Shown one piece after another: positions 11,219 to 21,845 of a stretch of DNA of 64,000 nt. The position numbers were made by a program, and so were the translations under genes. The first letter of the stretch is position 1. Each line of letters begins with the position of its first letter. The notes beneath the pieces were generated by a model. That model did no database searches and was not told the origin of the DNA. It saw only the letters and a program-made list of their open reading frames with translations. This stretch comes from Eutreptiella sp. 'Long Island Sound 2002' (Eukaryota; Euglenozoa; Euglenophyceae; Eutreptiales; Eutreptiaceae): assembly GCA_964036045.1 (NCBI GenBank), contig OZ038382.1, positions 126,108,556 through 126,172,555 of the forward strand, given 5' to 3'.

Positions 11219-12042
11219 CTGGAGGACACCACAGTCCACCTGGGGTTCACACAAGCCTCCCAAGATCACAACATGGCACTCCCAAACAAACTACAAGGTC
11301 GCCTCGCCCAACTACCTCAGCTTTTTTGCACTGAACGCCGCCTTTTGATGGCTGGCCAGGCCTCTCAACTACCTCAGCTCGCCAGGAGGGACCTCCCCTC
11401 TACGCATGGCCTGGCGTACTTTATGAAGGCGATGCTCAATACAGCCATCGGGTACCACGGCCTCCACCCCCCGAACCCCCAGTACGCCCTACACCACGCA
11501 CACCAACAAGTAACCAAATCATGGGCGCAGCACGGAGGTGGGCCCACATCCTTCCCGAAGGAAGCCATGAAAGCCCACTGGCACTACGGGGACAACACCG
11601 GCGCCCTAGTCGACACAGCCTACGCCAAACACGCAGCACACCTGCTACACAGCATGACACATAGCCACCAACCCAAGGTCCGCGAAGCGGCAGTTGTACG
11701 CATTGAGGAAGCGTAAACAGCCTGCAGTACCTGCCCTCGATGGATGCTGGCACAGCAAGGCGTCCCCACCTCCGTGGGCACCGGCATTTGGGCCCAGCTG
11801 CAACTCCTGCCGCACCACACACACGCCATCGTGACAAACCACAATTGCGATCAGCAAGGGCCACTCCTGGCCACGTACACCGACATCCAGCGGCAACGGG
11901 CAGGCAAGGTGGACACCCTGCGCATTGTAGGAGCTACCATCACCATAGTATACATCACCCCCAGACAGATGAAAGGTATAGCCCAATGCCGAGCCCACGA
12001 CGCCCCAATCCTTGCCAACCCGCAATGCCCGACAGGACACTT
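11219..12042 (+). pseudogene. LINE A, fragment 1: C-terminal half of a LINE reverse transcriptase
   Basis: Translated from 11219 the frame gives LEDTTVHLGFTQAS...ALPNKLQGRLAQLPQ, which aligns with the giant LINE (VVTTNTHLGVIQAA...ATLPPKLQSHLAHLPR, near 54560). It continues through YFMKAMLNTAIGYHGLH and VTKSWAQHGGGPTSFP (compare YLTGVLNASIGFQALH and VTKAWAAHGGWPTSIP). Frame 1 stops at 11714-11716. The homology resumes in another frame from about 11744 (LLPHHTHAIVTNHNC, ATITIVYITPRQMKG). The element is 5' truncated: the RT palm and endonuclease are absent. It is cut at 12042 by the LTR element and resumes at 15386. Confidence 0.85.
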
Positions 12043-12276
12043 TGTAATGAACACAAGTATTTTACGGGATTTACTGTAGGTCGCGCGCATGTGCGATTAT
12101 GTGTAGCAATATTGTTTGTGCTCTGCTATCTATGATTGATTCACTTAAAACATTTACGCTTTGTATGTCTTTCATAGGCATACCAAAATCTCAATATGCC
12201 TGTCCATGGGATTTGTGCAGTGCGGTGCATGCCGTCATTTTGTTGATCACAGCTTGAAAAAGACACTCGAAATACA
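12043..12276 (+). repeat. 5' LTR of the non-autonomous element (234 bp)
   Basis: Begins TGTAATGAACACAAG and ends CGAAATACA. It matches the 3' LTR with about 12 differences, e.g. GGTCGCGCGCATG versus GGTGGCGCGCATG, so the element is not brand new. No tRNA primer-binding site starting TGG is obvious in the bases that follow (AGATTTTAGTTGCC). Confidence 0.88.
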
Positions 12277-12386
12277 AGATTTTAGTTGCCTTTTTAGATT
12301 ACAACTGCGACCGTGGACAGTGCAGAGATTGGTATAGTTGAAGGAGTTCATAGAACTGCTGGAGATAGATTTTTGAGGTTTGTGCT

Positions 12387-13235
12387 ATGCTGCTTGCGTC
12401 AAGACGAGATGAGTTGAAGTCAGAACGCAGTTCGCGACGAGATGCGTCAAGGTCAGAACGCAGTTCACGACGAGATGAGTTAAAGTCAGAACGCAGTTCA
12501 CGACGAGATGCGTTAAGGTCAGAACGCAGTTCACGACGACGAGATGCATCAAGGTCAGAACGCAGTTCACGACGAGATGAGTCAAGGTCAGAACGAAGTT
12601 CACGACGAGATGAGTCAAGGTCAGGACGAAGTTCAAGACGCCCTGATTCAAGGTGCGAGCGAAGATCAAGAAGAGCTGAGACAAGGTCTGAGCGTGGGAC
12701 TTTGCGACACGCAGCGCTGAATAGGGGAACTTTGCGCAACGAAGTTGGGTTGAGTTCTGATGGTGTGGAGCTGCCGGAGGCTAAGGAGATGATAGAGCAG
12801 CTGTGGCAAGCTTCGGCAGACCACCATCAACAGGAACTGCGCGCAGCTCGGAAAGCTGCGGATAGGGCTTGCAAACGCTTGCAGCGAACTGTGCGTCTCC
12901 AGAAGTCCAGCATTCAGCAGTTGCACAGTAGAAATAACAAGCTTGAGGAGTCTGCTGCGCTCGAGACGGCGAAACAGAGTGCCGTTGTGAGTGAACTCAA
13001 AGTGCGGCTCGGAGAGCTTGACGAAAAAATTGCACAGCTGCAGGTTCCGGTGCAGGCATTGCATGCAGAGCTTAAGGCCCTTGGAGAACACAAGCCAGGA
13101 TATGAGGAACAGCGCGCAAAGCAGGCAAGCCGTGGTGGTAAAAGAGTACAGCGTGCTAGAGCTGCGGCAGCGCGCCGTACAGGAGCGCCGGGTGCCAAGA
13201 GAGTGGTGCAGATGCATGGTGAAGAAGCAGCCTGA
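12387..13235 (+). CDS. 282-aa protein: Arg/Ser-rich 11-residue repeats followed by a coiled coil (possible Gag-like protein)
   Basis: The only long sense ORF of the LTR element. Residues about 5-85 are about eight 11-residue repeats of the type SSRRDESRSER (varying to ELK, ASR, ALR in the middle), encoded by a 33-bp minisatellite. Residues about 110-245 are a heptad-rich, predicted coiled coil (AKEMIEQLWQASADHHQQEL, RACKRLQRTVRLQKSSIQQL, LEESAALETAKQSAVVSEL, KVRLGELDEKIAQLQ). The C-terminus is Lys/Arg-rich (GGKRVQRARAAAARRTGAP). No zinc knuckle, protease or RT is present. A basic RNA-binding region plus an oligomerising coiled coil would suit a Gag-like packaging protein; that is inference. 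The antisense frame over the repeats is also open, but the PPT fixes the element's sense strand as +. Confidence 0.65.
   Translation: MLLASRRDELKSERSSRRDASRSERSSRRDELKSERSSRRDALRSERSSRRRDASRSERSSRRDESRSERSSRRDESRSGRSSRRPDSRCERRSRRAETRSERGTLRHAALNRGTLRNEVGLSSDGVELPEAKEMIEQLWQASADHHQQELRAARKAADRACKRLQRTVRLQKSSIQQLHSRNNKLEESAALETAKQSAVVSELKVRLGELDEKIAQLQVPVQALHAELKALGEHKPGYEEQRAKQASRGGKRVQRARAAAARRTGAPGAKRVVQMHGEEAA
12402..12640 (+). repeat. 33-bp coding minisatellite
   Basis: About seven units of the type GTTCACGACGAGATGAG, T, CAAGGTCAGAACGCA. One unit carries an extra in-frame triplet (CGACGACGAG near 12535). The period is a multiple of three, so the sense frame stays open and yields the 11-residue peptide repeat. 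Confidence 0.88.
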
Positions 13236-13249
13236 GCGTCAGCGAGCAG

Positions 13250-13410
13250 GGCGCTGAGTGCGAGGGCGCTGCAGAGAAGCGCTGCAAGGAGCGCTGCAGA
13301 GAGCGCTGCGGAAGAGCGCTGCAGCGCTGCAGAGAGGCGCTACAGCGAAGCGCTGCAGAGTGGCGCTGCAGAGAAGCGCTGCATAGAAGCGCCGCAGAAA
13401 GCGATTCCGA
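13250..13410 (+). repeat. Short tandem array of GCGCTGCAGAGAA-type units after the ORF stop
   Basis: Roughly a dozen copies of a 12-16 bp unit centred on AGCGCTGCAGAG, starting about 15 bp after the TGA. Each unit contains the palindromes AGCGCT and CTGCAG. It lies in the 3' leader of the LTR element; its role is unknown. Confidence 0.8.
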
Positions 13411-15140
13411 AAACAAACTACAGGTACTGTCTGAATGTGTAGGAATCTGATTTAGATTTGAAGTTTTGAGTTGGACACTGCCGCCATGAACTTTGCGTTC
13501 TTGGTCATTTTTGAGACATGCATAGGATGAGTATATGCAGGGTTGCTTTCTTTGCGGGCAGTGTCTTTACAATTGCTGCCGTCTGAATCTGCAAAATTTG
13601 GGGGTGTCTGGGATAGTTTGGTGATAGGTCGTTGACACGTTGTTGTAGTGTTTCACTGTTGTTGTGTTTTGAGGCCCACTTCTACTTGGTTTTTCTGTTT
13701 ACGTTGGCCTCTGTTTGTTGTGCAGATTGCTAGTGTAGCTTTTAGCACCTAGTAAGCCAAGGCTAGAGCCTATTTTCCCTTTTACAGATGCAGTGCCAAC
13801 CAAGTTTCAATTTTTTTTGAGAGTGTAGGAAAGTTCATACAGGAAACCCCCCTGTAAGCACAGGCGTTGAGGCCACCGTCCTCATTACAGGTTTGCAGGA
13901 GCCTGTTGCGCTCAAACTCCTGGTGGCTGAAGTGTAAGCCAGCCCCTCCTCCCTGAGATTTCTTGGAGGCTTTCCTGTAGCTGGTTTAGCTGTGAGAGCT
14001 GGAATGACTAGTCTACCAGGGTATCCCCCTGACTGAAAGGGTTAGACATGTATTTGTTGGCTGGCCGTTGAGCTTTTTAGCTCCATGCAGTGGTGTGCGC
14101 TGCAGTGGTTGTGCTTTGTTGTAGCTGTTAGAGCTAAGAAGTGCTGTTTGCACCTTGCCTTGGTTGATTGCATCGCTGTTTGATTGTTTTGGCCGGTGTT
14201 TGTGAGTACAGACGTGTGTTACGTACAGACAGTGTCTCTGACCTACGCTACCCTTCCTATCCATTCTTGTTTGCAGGTCCAGCATCAGATAGCAAAGCAA
14301 GGTGGAGGCCTGGAGCAAGCCAAAGAGCCCGGATTTCATTGATGATTTTGAATGAGTGAATAAATTTTAAGGTATCCGGAATCAGAAGTTTGTACATACT
14401 AAGGGGGTTCTGATACTGATACGTTACAGGAAAATTGCTCCTATTTTTTTTTTGCTATGCTCTGTGGTATCCTCTACTTTTGTGTTTTTGCTTCGGTTGC
14501 AGGATTTTTGTTTTGATAAGTTTTTATTTTTGCAGGAATATTCATGACGGTAGTGCAGGATGTCAGTTTGACCCTGGATTGGATGCCAGGAGTTTGGATG
14601 TCTGAGTGGTTTCTAACCTTCTGTAAAAGTGTAACCCAATGTGTGCATGTTTTTGGTGGGCTTTAGCAGAGAAAAAAGCCTGAGGTTTTGTCTTAGGTGC
14701 AGCCCCCCCAGAAATTCGTGGGCTTGAGCACCAGTGTATAACCCATGTCAGGGTCGAGCCCTCCAACCTTCCCCCATCAGCATAGGAGTTCTACTTACCC
14801 TTGTTGTGGCCGGTTTGGTTTTTTACCTATGTGGAGGGTGTACAGTCGCACAGACATATACTGACCTGCATTGACTAGCTGCAGTAACAAACTGTGGCAG
14901 AGGGCAGTGCAACGGGGACCTGGAAAGGAAATCAGGGTAGATCCAAGGTACAGCCCCCCCCAGCGCAGTGACAGCTCAGCCACCCCCTATGCCAGGTCCC
15001 TTTTAAAAAGAAAGCCGGGTAGGGTCCATAGGTCAGTGGGTATTTTTCTGAGTGTCATATTATTTTTCAGCATACTTTATTTGTGTAAAATCTTGTTGTT
15101 CATCAGTTTTTGCATCAGCTTGGTGCCCCAGCACTAAGCT
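13411..15140 (+). other. Non-coding interior of the LTR element
   Basis: T-rich with scattered stops. A frame at 14871-15137 encodes a hydrophobic tail (FLSVILFFSILYLCKILLFI) but has no homolog here and no other support. Nothing resembling pol. Confidence 0.6.
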
Positions 15141-15141
15141 T

Positions 15142-15151
15142 GTGAGGGGAG
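15142..15151 (+). promoter_or_regulatory. Polypurine tract of the LTR element
   Basis: GTGAGGGGAG directly abuts the TG of the 3' LTR. In LTR elements this purine run primes plus-strand DNA synthesis. It fixes the orientation of the element as +. Confidence 0.75.
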
Positions 15152-15385
15152 TGTAATGAACACAAGTATTTTACGGGATTTACTGTAGGTGGCGCGCATG
15201 TGCGATTACGTGCAGCAATATTGTTTGTGCTCTGTTATCTATGATTGATTTACTTAAAACATGTACGCTTTGTATGTCTTTCATAGGCATACTAAAATCT
15301 CAATATGCCTGTCCATGGCATTTGTGCACTGCGGTGCATGCTGTCATTTTGTTGATCACAGCTTGAAATAGACACTCGAAAAACA
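15152..15385 (+). repeat. 3' LTR of the non-autonomous element (234 bp)
   Basis: TGTAATGAACACAAG...CGAAAAACA, the same length as the 5' LTR. LINE A sequence resumes immediately after it (CCTTTCCAGGCATACC). Confidence 0.88.
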
Positions 15386-17717
15386 CCTTTCCAGGCATAC
15401 CTCCGCACATGAGCCACGAAAGCAGGGCGTACAATGCCATGAACCAAGGAGATCGACGCGGCGTACAAGGCCTTCTGACACCAACACCCCGGGCCTCGCC
15501 CGAACGAGCACGAAGCCCTGCACGACGATGACACCAAGCGAGAGGAGCCCACCCCGTCGGAGGTGGGCTTGGCAGCATTCACCCTCCTGCTACTAGCGCC
15601 GGACGGGCACAAGCAAACTACCCGCACTGTCCAGCGACACCACACTCCCTGGTCCATCACCAAACACAACGCCCCGGAAACCGATTTACCACCCGTCAGG
15701 CGCAATGACCAAGGCACGCCACGCACGTGTTGGCACTACGGTCCAGCGGCCGTGGACCCCCCATGGCTCCTGCAATACATCATCTCCACCCACTACCACA
15801 TGCCCACCGCCGCCGCCAGCGCTGACCCATAGGCGTGTTTCTCTCCCTGGTTTCACACAGTACTCCCAGGCCACCCAGCGAGTGTCGCCCGGAGTCCAAC
15901 ACCCACAGAAGAATGGACGATCTCCAGCGAGCGGGCAGCAGACCCAGAGAGCGTACCCATAGAATGGCACCGCTGCTACCCGCACCGGGCAGGCCCTCAT
16001 GAGGCACCCATGCGCCCCCTGCACCTAAAATGCCCAACAGTCCGCGGCGACAAAGAAGACAAGAAGCGACGAAAGACCATCACATGCCAGACGTTCCAAC
16101 CCAACATGGGATACCTCTTCCACGTAATGTATGCGTACATCAAACAGGGCCGCCCCGACGCAGGACTCCTCCGCCTCACCCCACGCGCTCAAACCATCAT
16201 CACCCCAGGGATAGGCGTATACGCGACCCCGCTGCTTCAGCCCACAGAAACCACCACCAGGACCGCCAAAGGGAACCCCGTATACATCTATCACCCCACA
16301 ACAATTGCCCGCCTGCCCGTACCCAGCGACACCAACATCATCTTCCTCACTGACGCATCGGGCACCCAGCAGGGCATCCCCATGGTATTGTGCCTCCGCA
16401 CGCGTCAGGCGGCCTGCGTATGGACACCACGTGGAGCACCAAACCGGGGCCATAGTCTTGGGTCCTCCCACGGTGAACTGCGCACCCTGGCGGACACCGT
16501 CAACAGCACACCACGGCCCACAACAACCCAGCCCCGCAACATCTGGGTAGTCGTAAACGCCACGGTCGACATTCACCTCAAAGAGTGCCTCGCAGAACTA
16601 CACCTCCACAAGGCGCTGGCCTCACCACACAGGCGTTGCGGCTAGGGATGGTCTTCAGAGGCATGCACCCCCAGAATGCCCTGCACATCGTCAAAGAGGG
16701 GTCCCACCGCTACACGTACGGCAATTGAGGCCTGGACACACATGCCAAACACCGGAACACAAACGACACTCCAGAACTCAAACAGGTACGGCTGAACACC
16801 ACACACCACAGCCACCTACAGCACCTGCCCCCGATACCGTCGGGGACAACCCCCTGCATTCGGTACACAAGGACACGCCATACACCGACAGAGACAAACA
16901 GTATCACTACCCCACACCCATCCAACAACTGGCCACCACATTAGGACACCCGGCGAACACCAAGCTCCTACGACGCCTGGAGGACTCCGACCGTATCCCC
17001 CTCTACTAAGCGGCCCTCCGACCGGATAGCCTCCCAGCACACCTGCAAAATGCCGGCTCCCACTCGCCCTTGAGCAGCTACCACTCCTCACCCGACACTA
17101 CCGATGGTACACACGCCGCTCTGCATCCCCGAGGGGTACACCAAGTGCATCTGCGACCACACAGAGGACCAGACCTGGGACCTATTCAAGACCTGCCCCC
17201 TGTACTGGGTGCTGGACACCCGCACCGAGTGGAACCCAGCCAAAACCATCACACAACACGCCGGATGGCCAACAGGGTCCCCGACGGCCCAAAAACCCAC
17301 CACCATCCTCCGGCAAGCGGCAGTGCTCGAGGCGGTCCGCAGGGGGCTCATCAGCATCGCCGTTTACACCCTGCTCCGCACCCACGCGGACGACCCCCAG
17401 GCCACGGCAGCACACATGCAACGGACAGCTGTCACCCAAACAGCTACGCAACTCACGTACCGCAACCACATGTAGCTACAATACACAGCGAACTTACCCC
17501 AAACAGACCAGACCCAGCTCTTCAAAACTCCTGTTCTACCGGCGGTATGCCCCTTGCAACGACCTACCACCCAGCCCGCGCGCCATCCAACGCACACAAC
17601 ACCGCCGCGACATGCAAGAGCACCACAGGCACCACACGCCCGCCCGCCAGCATGCGCACACCGCAAGCCCCAATGCCCCGACGCCACCATCCGTCCACAG
17701 AAGCCATGCACGATGCC
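15386..17717 (+). pseudogene. LINE A, fragment 2: connection, RNase H and Cys/His C-terminal motif
   Basis: Continues LINE A after the LTR element, in several frames. 15563-15832 aligns with giant-LINE residues before RNase H (KWRIPKHHMTARDLP / PWSITKHNAPETDLP; PRTCWACEPEAPTTPW / PRTCWHYGPAAVDPPW). 16010-16645 covers YAYIKQGRPDAGLL, GIGVYATPLLQP, then RNase H IIFLTDASGTQQG (first Asp), SSHGELRTLADT (Glu) and VVVNATVD, where the third catalytic Asp of the giant LINE (VVDATVD) is Asn. From about 17070 comes a Cys/His motif IPEGYTKCICDHTEDQTWDLF..CPL, ending at the stop 17473-17475, then a Pro-rich tail. Frame breaks near 15830, 16645 and 17010 make it non-functional as read. No C48 protease domain follows, unlike the giant LINE. 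Confidence 0.85.
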
Positions 17718-18540
17718 CTTCGTGGTCTCTACCTTCCATATTGCCTTGTTTGGAGGGTCATATCGCCATTGGCTTCAACAACCAGCGTTGGCGCCACGGC
17801 CATTTTGGCCAAATTTTAGAGGAAACGTCGTCTTTTCAAACCACAACGTTTTGGCACGCATTGAATTGCGTGGAGCCCTTGTTGCTCCACGCAAATGCAA
17901 TGCAAAATGGCCTCAGGCTTTTGGTGTTTGCTCACGATAAAAACTTTAAGTTTTCGCACCGATAGTTGTCCCAAAACACCCCTGTAAGCCCCTTCCCCAA
18001 AGGAAGCGATATGGCCATGTGAAAGCGGCATGAAAGGAAGGCACAGGGGGGAGATGTAGAGTTGCCAAGGAACTCATGGTCCATGGTAACCATGAGTTCG
18101 GTCGCTTGATGGAAAAGCTTGCGCGTCGATTTTCTCCCAGACGCAACAACCAAAACTTCTGGTGAGTACACCAGATGAAAGTACATGGAAAACCCTACAG
18201 ATCCAGCCCTTAAATCCTTTCCAACCTCAAAGGTGTAGGAGAAAAAGTCAAAACAAAACTCGCCACGGACGGTCGACGCCGAAGCACTTGCAGGCGAGGA
18301 CGGGCGGCAATTTCACGGCGGCGAGAAAACAGGTCAGAATAATCGGTTCTAATCAATTTCCCGCAAGATTGGATAATCAAATTGAAATTGTGAAAATTCC
18401 AGATTGATTTAATCGATTGGGAAGGTTAGGCATTGGATGGGTCCCATGCCAGTTCCCAAGGCACTGGAGAAAACATGTTCCCAAAAGAAAATGGGGAATA
18501 GCCGTGGCTGACAGGAAAGGTTGGATATTCGCCTTCTGGG
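17718..18540 (+). repeat. Repeat R, copy 2
   Basis: Follows LINE A directly. Shares with R3 the blocks TTCGTGGTCTCTACCTTCCA, AACTCATGGTCCATGGTAAC (18071-18090), AGTACACCAGATGAA (18164) and GGTCAGAATAATC (18332). It ends in ATTCGCCTTCTGGGCCA immediately before a gypsy LTR end, the same junction as at 24648. Confidence 0.85.
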
Positions 18541-18543
18541 CCA

Positions 18544-18578
18544 TGGGGTCCTGGGTACCGCTTCACTCCCCTCCTTAG
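18544..18578 (-). repeat. 35-bp remnant of a Gypsy2-type LTR end
   Basis: TGGGGTCCTGGGTACC...CCTCCTTAG is the terminal 35 bp of the Gypsy2 3' LTR as found at 24651-24685, joined to the same R-repeat flank. It is cut off by the LINE C tail. Confidence 0.85.
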
Positions 18579-18594
18579 AGGTAGGTAGGTAGGT
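18579..18594 (-). repeat. (ACCT)4 3' tail of LINE C
   Basis: AGGT x4 on the + strand, i.e. ACCT x4 at the 3' end of the minus-strand element. Short tandem tails of this kind mark the 3' ends of many non-LTR retrotransposons. Confidence 0.85.
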
Positions 18595-19139
18595 ATCTTT
18601 GGGAGCTGGGGATGCCTCCTTTGACAATGCAGGAAGAAGGTCTTACCAGTGGGAACCTCCTGTCCCTCCCACTGCCCTAGTTCAGGTGCCTCTTAAGCCG
18701 CTGCCGCAGGTGCTTGGGAAGGCTGTGTCGCGGCCATGCGGTACAGGTGTCCCCGGTGGGAGGGTGTCCCCACATGTGTCCATGGGTAGGGCCACATGCC
18801 CCCTCCTTTGGGCGGCAGCTCTGGGGGCCGCCCAGCCGTGTGGCGTATCTCTCACCACAGGGGGTATTGCTCCCGCGAGTCTACGGTAGGACCACCTCAC
18901 CCCAGTGGCTCGATTTGCGGGGCCCTGCTGCTTGGCAGGCGACCCCCTCCAGGACTGTGTACTGGCTCGCCTGTCACCGGTTGCTTTCATGGCTTCGGCT
19001 GACGTTTGCCATGGTCCCCGATGCAGCCTGGCCGGGCTCGGACTAGCGGCCTTGGGGTACCGCCCCTGCTGCTGGGCTGGTGGGTCTGCTGGGCCGCCCC
19101 AGTGAGGCCGACCCATGTGGTTTGGCTTGTTGTTCGCCG
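18595..19139 (-). other. Unique 3' terminal region of LINE C
   Basis: About 545 bp between tail and minisatellite. The part 18595-18800 is homologous to 51025-51225 (words CCCACATGTGTCCATGGGTAGG, cut here to CCCACATGTGTCCATGG, and GCAGGAAGAAGG). It shares a short motif, CTTCCTG..CGTCA, with the giant LINE 3' end, possibly an RT-recognised structure. No ORF is called. Confidence 0.65.
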
Positions 19140-21845
19140 TCCCTCGGTTGCCCTTGGTGCGCATGTGTGTGCGGTGTCCTGAGCCACTTGGCTCCTATTC
19201 ACCGGTGTGCCCGCTTGGTGTGTTGTGTCGCGTGTGCGGTGTCCTGGGCTACCTGCCTCCTGTTCAGCGCTGTGCTCGCTTGGTGCCTTGTGTTGTGTGT
19301 GCGGTATCCTGGGCCACTTGGCTCCTGTTCACCGGTGTGCCCGCTCGTCGTGTTGTGTCGTGTGTGCGGTGTCCTGGGCCACTCAGCTCCTGTTCACCGG
19401 TGTGTTGGTTCGATGTTTTTAGTTGTGTGTGCGGTGTCCGGGGCCACTTGGCTCCTGGTCATCTGTGTGCCCGCTCGGTGGGTTGTGTCGCGTGTGCGGT
19501 GTCCTGAGCCAGTTGGCTCCTGTTCACCGGTGTGTAGGCTCGGTGTTTTATGTTGTGTGTGCGGTGTCCTAGGCCACTTGGGTCCTGTTCACCTGTGTGC
19601 CCGCTTGGTAGGTTGTGTTGCGTGTGCGATGTCCTGAGCCTCGTGTCCACCGGTGTGTTGGCTCGGTGGGTTGTGTTGCGTGTGCGGTGTCCCGGGCCTC
19701 CTGTTCACGGGTGTGCTCACTCGGTGCTTTGCGCTGCGTGTGCGGGCTCCTGGGCCACTTGGCTCCTGTTCACCGGTGTGCATGGTCGGTGTGTTGTGTT
19801 GGGGGCGCGGTGTCCTGGGCTTCTCGGCTCCTGTTCACCGGTGTGCCTGCTCGTCGTGTTGCGTCGTGTGTACGGTGTCCTGGGCCACCTGGCTCCTGTT
19901 CACTGGTGTGTTGGCTCGGTGTTTTGTGTCGTGTGTGCGGTGTCCGGGGCAACTTGGCTCCTGTTCACCTGTGTGCCCGCTCGGGTGCTTATGTCGCGTG
20001 TGCGGTGTCCTTGGCCTCGTGTTCACCGGTGTGTTGCCTCGGTGGGTTGTCTTGCGTGTGCGGTGTCCTGGGCCAATTGGCTGCTGTTCCCCGGTGTGTT
20101 GGCTCGGTGCTTTGTGTAGCATGTGTGGTGTCCTGGGCCACTGGGCTCCTGTTCACCTGTGTGCTCGCTCGGTGCACTGTGTTGCGTGCGCAGTGTCCTG
20201 GACCACTTGGCTCCTGTTCACCTGTGTGCCTGCTCGGTGTATTTTGTCGCATGGTTGTGTCGCGTGTGCCGTGTCCTGGGCCACTGGGCTCCTGTTCACC
20301 TGTGTTCCCGCTTGGTGTGTTGTGTCGCGTGTGCGGTGTCCTGGGCCACTTGGCTCCTGCTCACCGGTGTGCTCGCCCGCTGCGTCGCGTTGCGTGTGCC
20401 ATGTCCTTGGCCTCTTGGCTCCTGTTCACCGGTGTGCTGGCTCGGTGTGTTGCGTTGCCCGTGTGCGGTGTCCTGGGTCTCCTGGCTCCTGTTCACCGGT
20501 GTGCTCATTCGGTGTGTTCTGTTGCCTGTGTACGGTGTCCTTGTCCACCGGGCTCCTGTTCTCTGGTGTGACCGCTCCGTGTGTTGTGTTGTGTTGTGTG
20601 TGTGGTGTCCTGGGCCACCGGCCTCCTGTTCACCGGTGTGCCTGCTCGGTGGGTTGTGCTGCGTGCGCGGTGTCCTCGGCCAGTTGGCTCCTGTGCAGCG
20701 GTGTGCTCGCTCAGTGCTTTGTGCTGCGTGGACGGTCTCCTGGGGAACTTGACTCCTGTTCAACGGTGTGCCCGCTCGGTGCGTTGTTTTGCGTGTGCGG
20801 TGTCCTGGGCCACTTGGCTCCTGTTCACCGATGTGCTCACTCGGTGCTTTGTGCTGCGTGCGCGGTGTCCTCGGCCACTTGGCTCCTGTTCACCGGTGTG
20901 TTGGCTCGGTGTTTTGTGCTGCGTGTGCGGTGTCCTAGGCCACTTGGCTCCTGTTCACCGGTGTGCCCGCTCGGTGCGTTGTCTTGCATGTGCGGTGTCT
21001 GGGGCCTTGTGTCTCTTTCACCCGTTTGCTTGCTCGGTGCTTCTTGCTGCGTGTGCGGTGTCCTGGGCCACTTGGCTCCTGTTCACCGAGGTGCCCGCTC
21101 GGTGCGTTGTTTTGCATGTGCGGTGTCTGGGGCCACTTGTCTCCTTTTCACCTGTGTGCTTGCTCGGTGCTTCTTGCTACATGTGCGGTGTCCTGGGCCA
21201 CTTGGCTCCTGTTCACCGGTGCGCCCGCTCGGTGCGTTGTGCTGCGTGTGCCGTGTCCTGGGCCACTTGGCTCCTGTTCACGGGTGTGACCGCTCGGTGC
21301 CTTGTTTTGCGTGTGCGGTGTCCTGGGCCACTTGGATCCTGTCCATCGGTGTGCACACTTGGTGTGTTGTGCTGCGTGTGCGGTGCCCTGGGCCACTTGG
21401 CTCCTGTTCACCGGTGTGCCCGCTCGGTGCGTTGTCTTGCATTTGCGGTGTCTGGGGCCACTTGTCTCCTTTTGACCCGTGTGCTTGCTCGGTGCTTCTT
21501 GCTGCGTGTGCGGTGTCCTGGGCCACTTGGCTCCTGTTCACCGGTGCGCCCGCTCGGTGCGTTGTGCTGCGTGTGCCGTGTCCTGGGCCACTTGGCTCCT
21601 GTTCACGGGTGTGCCCGCTCGGTGCCTTGTTTTGCATGTGCGGTGTCCTGGGCCACTTGGATCCTGTCCATCGGTTGCACACTTGGTGTGTTATATTATG
21701 TGTGCGGTGTCACGGGCCACTTCACTCCTGCGCACTGGTGTGCTCGCTTTGCGTGTTTTGTTGCACGCGCGGTGTCCTCGGCCACTTGGCTCTTGTTCAC
21801 CGTTGTGCTCGCTTGGTGTGTTGTGCTGTGTGTTGCGTGTGTGAT
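19140..21845. repeat. Minisatellite, about 42 copies of a 65-bp unit
   Basis: Consensus words in order: GTGTGCGGTGTCCTGGG, CCACTTGGCTCCTGTTCACC, GGTGTGCCCGCTCGGTG, TGTTGTGTTGC. Measured spacings of GTGCSRTGTC are 65 and 65 bp near 20275, 20340 and 20405. A few units are shorter or longer. Some higher-order repetition is visible: the block 21040-21345 is closely repeated at 21490-21665. The units lack stops in several frames, producing long but meaningless ORFs (870 and 442 codons on +). Confidence 0.93.

Larger units (their letters stand above)
12043..15385 (+). mobile_element. Non-autonomous LTR retrotransposon, 3343 bp, inserted in LINE A
   Basis: Two 234-bp direct LTRs (12043-12276 and 15152-15385) bound 2.9 kb of internal DNA. 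The PPT GAGGGGAG abuts the second LTR, giving + orientation. The internal region encodes no RT, RNase H, integrase or aspartic protease in any frame, only one 282-codon ORF with Arg-rich repeats and coiled coils, plus minisatellites. LINE A homology runs into both sides, so the insertion is younger than LINE A. No clear 4-6 bp target duplication is visible (CACTT before, CCTTT after). Layout resembles TR-GAG/LARD-type elements that depend on enzymes supplied by an autonomous partner; the partner is not in this window. Confidence 0.85.
16326..18578 (+). repeat. Left copy of a 2.25-kb direct duplication flanking LINE C
   Basis: Starts GCGACACCAACATCATCTTC inside LINE A RNase H and ends CTCCTTAG inside a gypsy LTR end. 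It is repeated collinearly at 22373-24685 (about 90+ percent identity by eye, with a roughly 60-bp length difference near 17890). The left copy ends exactly where the LINE C tail begins, and the right copy begins exactly where LINE C ends, as expected of a target-site duplication. Confidence 0.85.

Noticed and set aside
12299-12739. Minus-strand ORF with RRELRSDLDSS repeats
   Set aside because: Antisense of the 33-bp minisatellite. The PPT and LTR order put the element on +, and the coiled coil exists only in the + frame.
14871-15137. Small ORF with a hydrophobic tail before the 3' LTR (env-like?)
   Set aside because: Short, T-rich composition explains the hydrophobicity; no homolog or signal peptide.
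18579-18594. Telomere-like repeat (AGGT)n
   Set aside because: Only 4-5 units, found at four element ends next to LINE 3' regions; fits a LINE tail.
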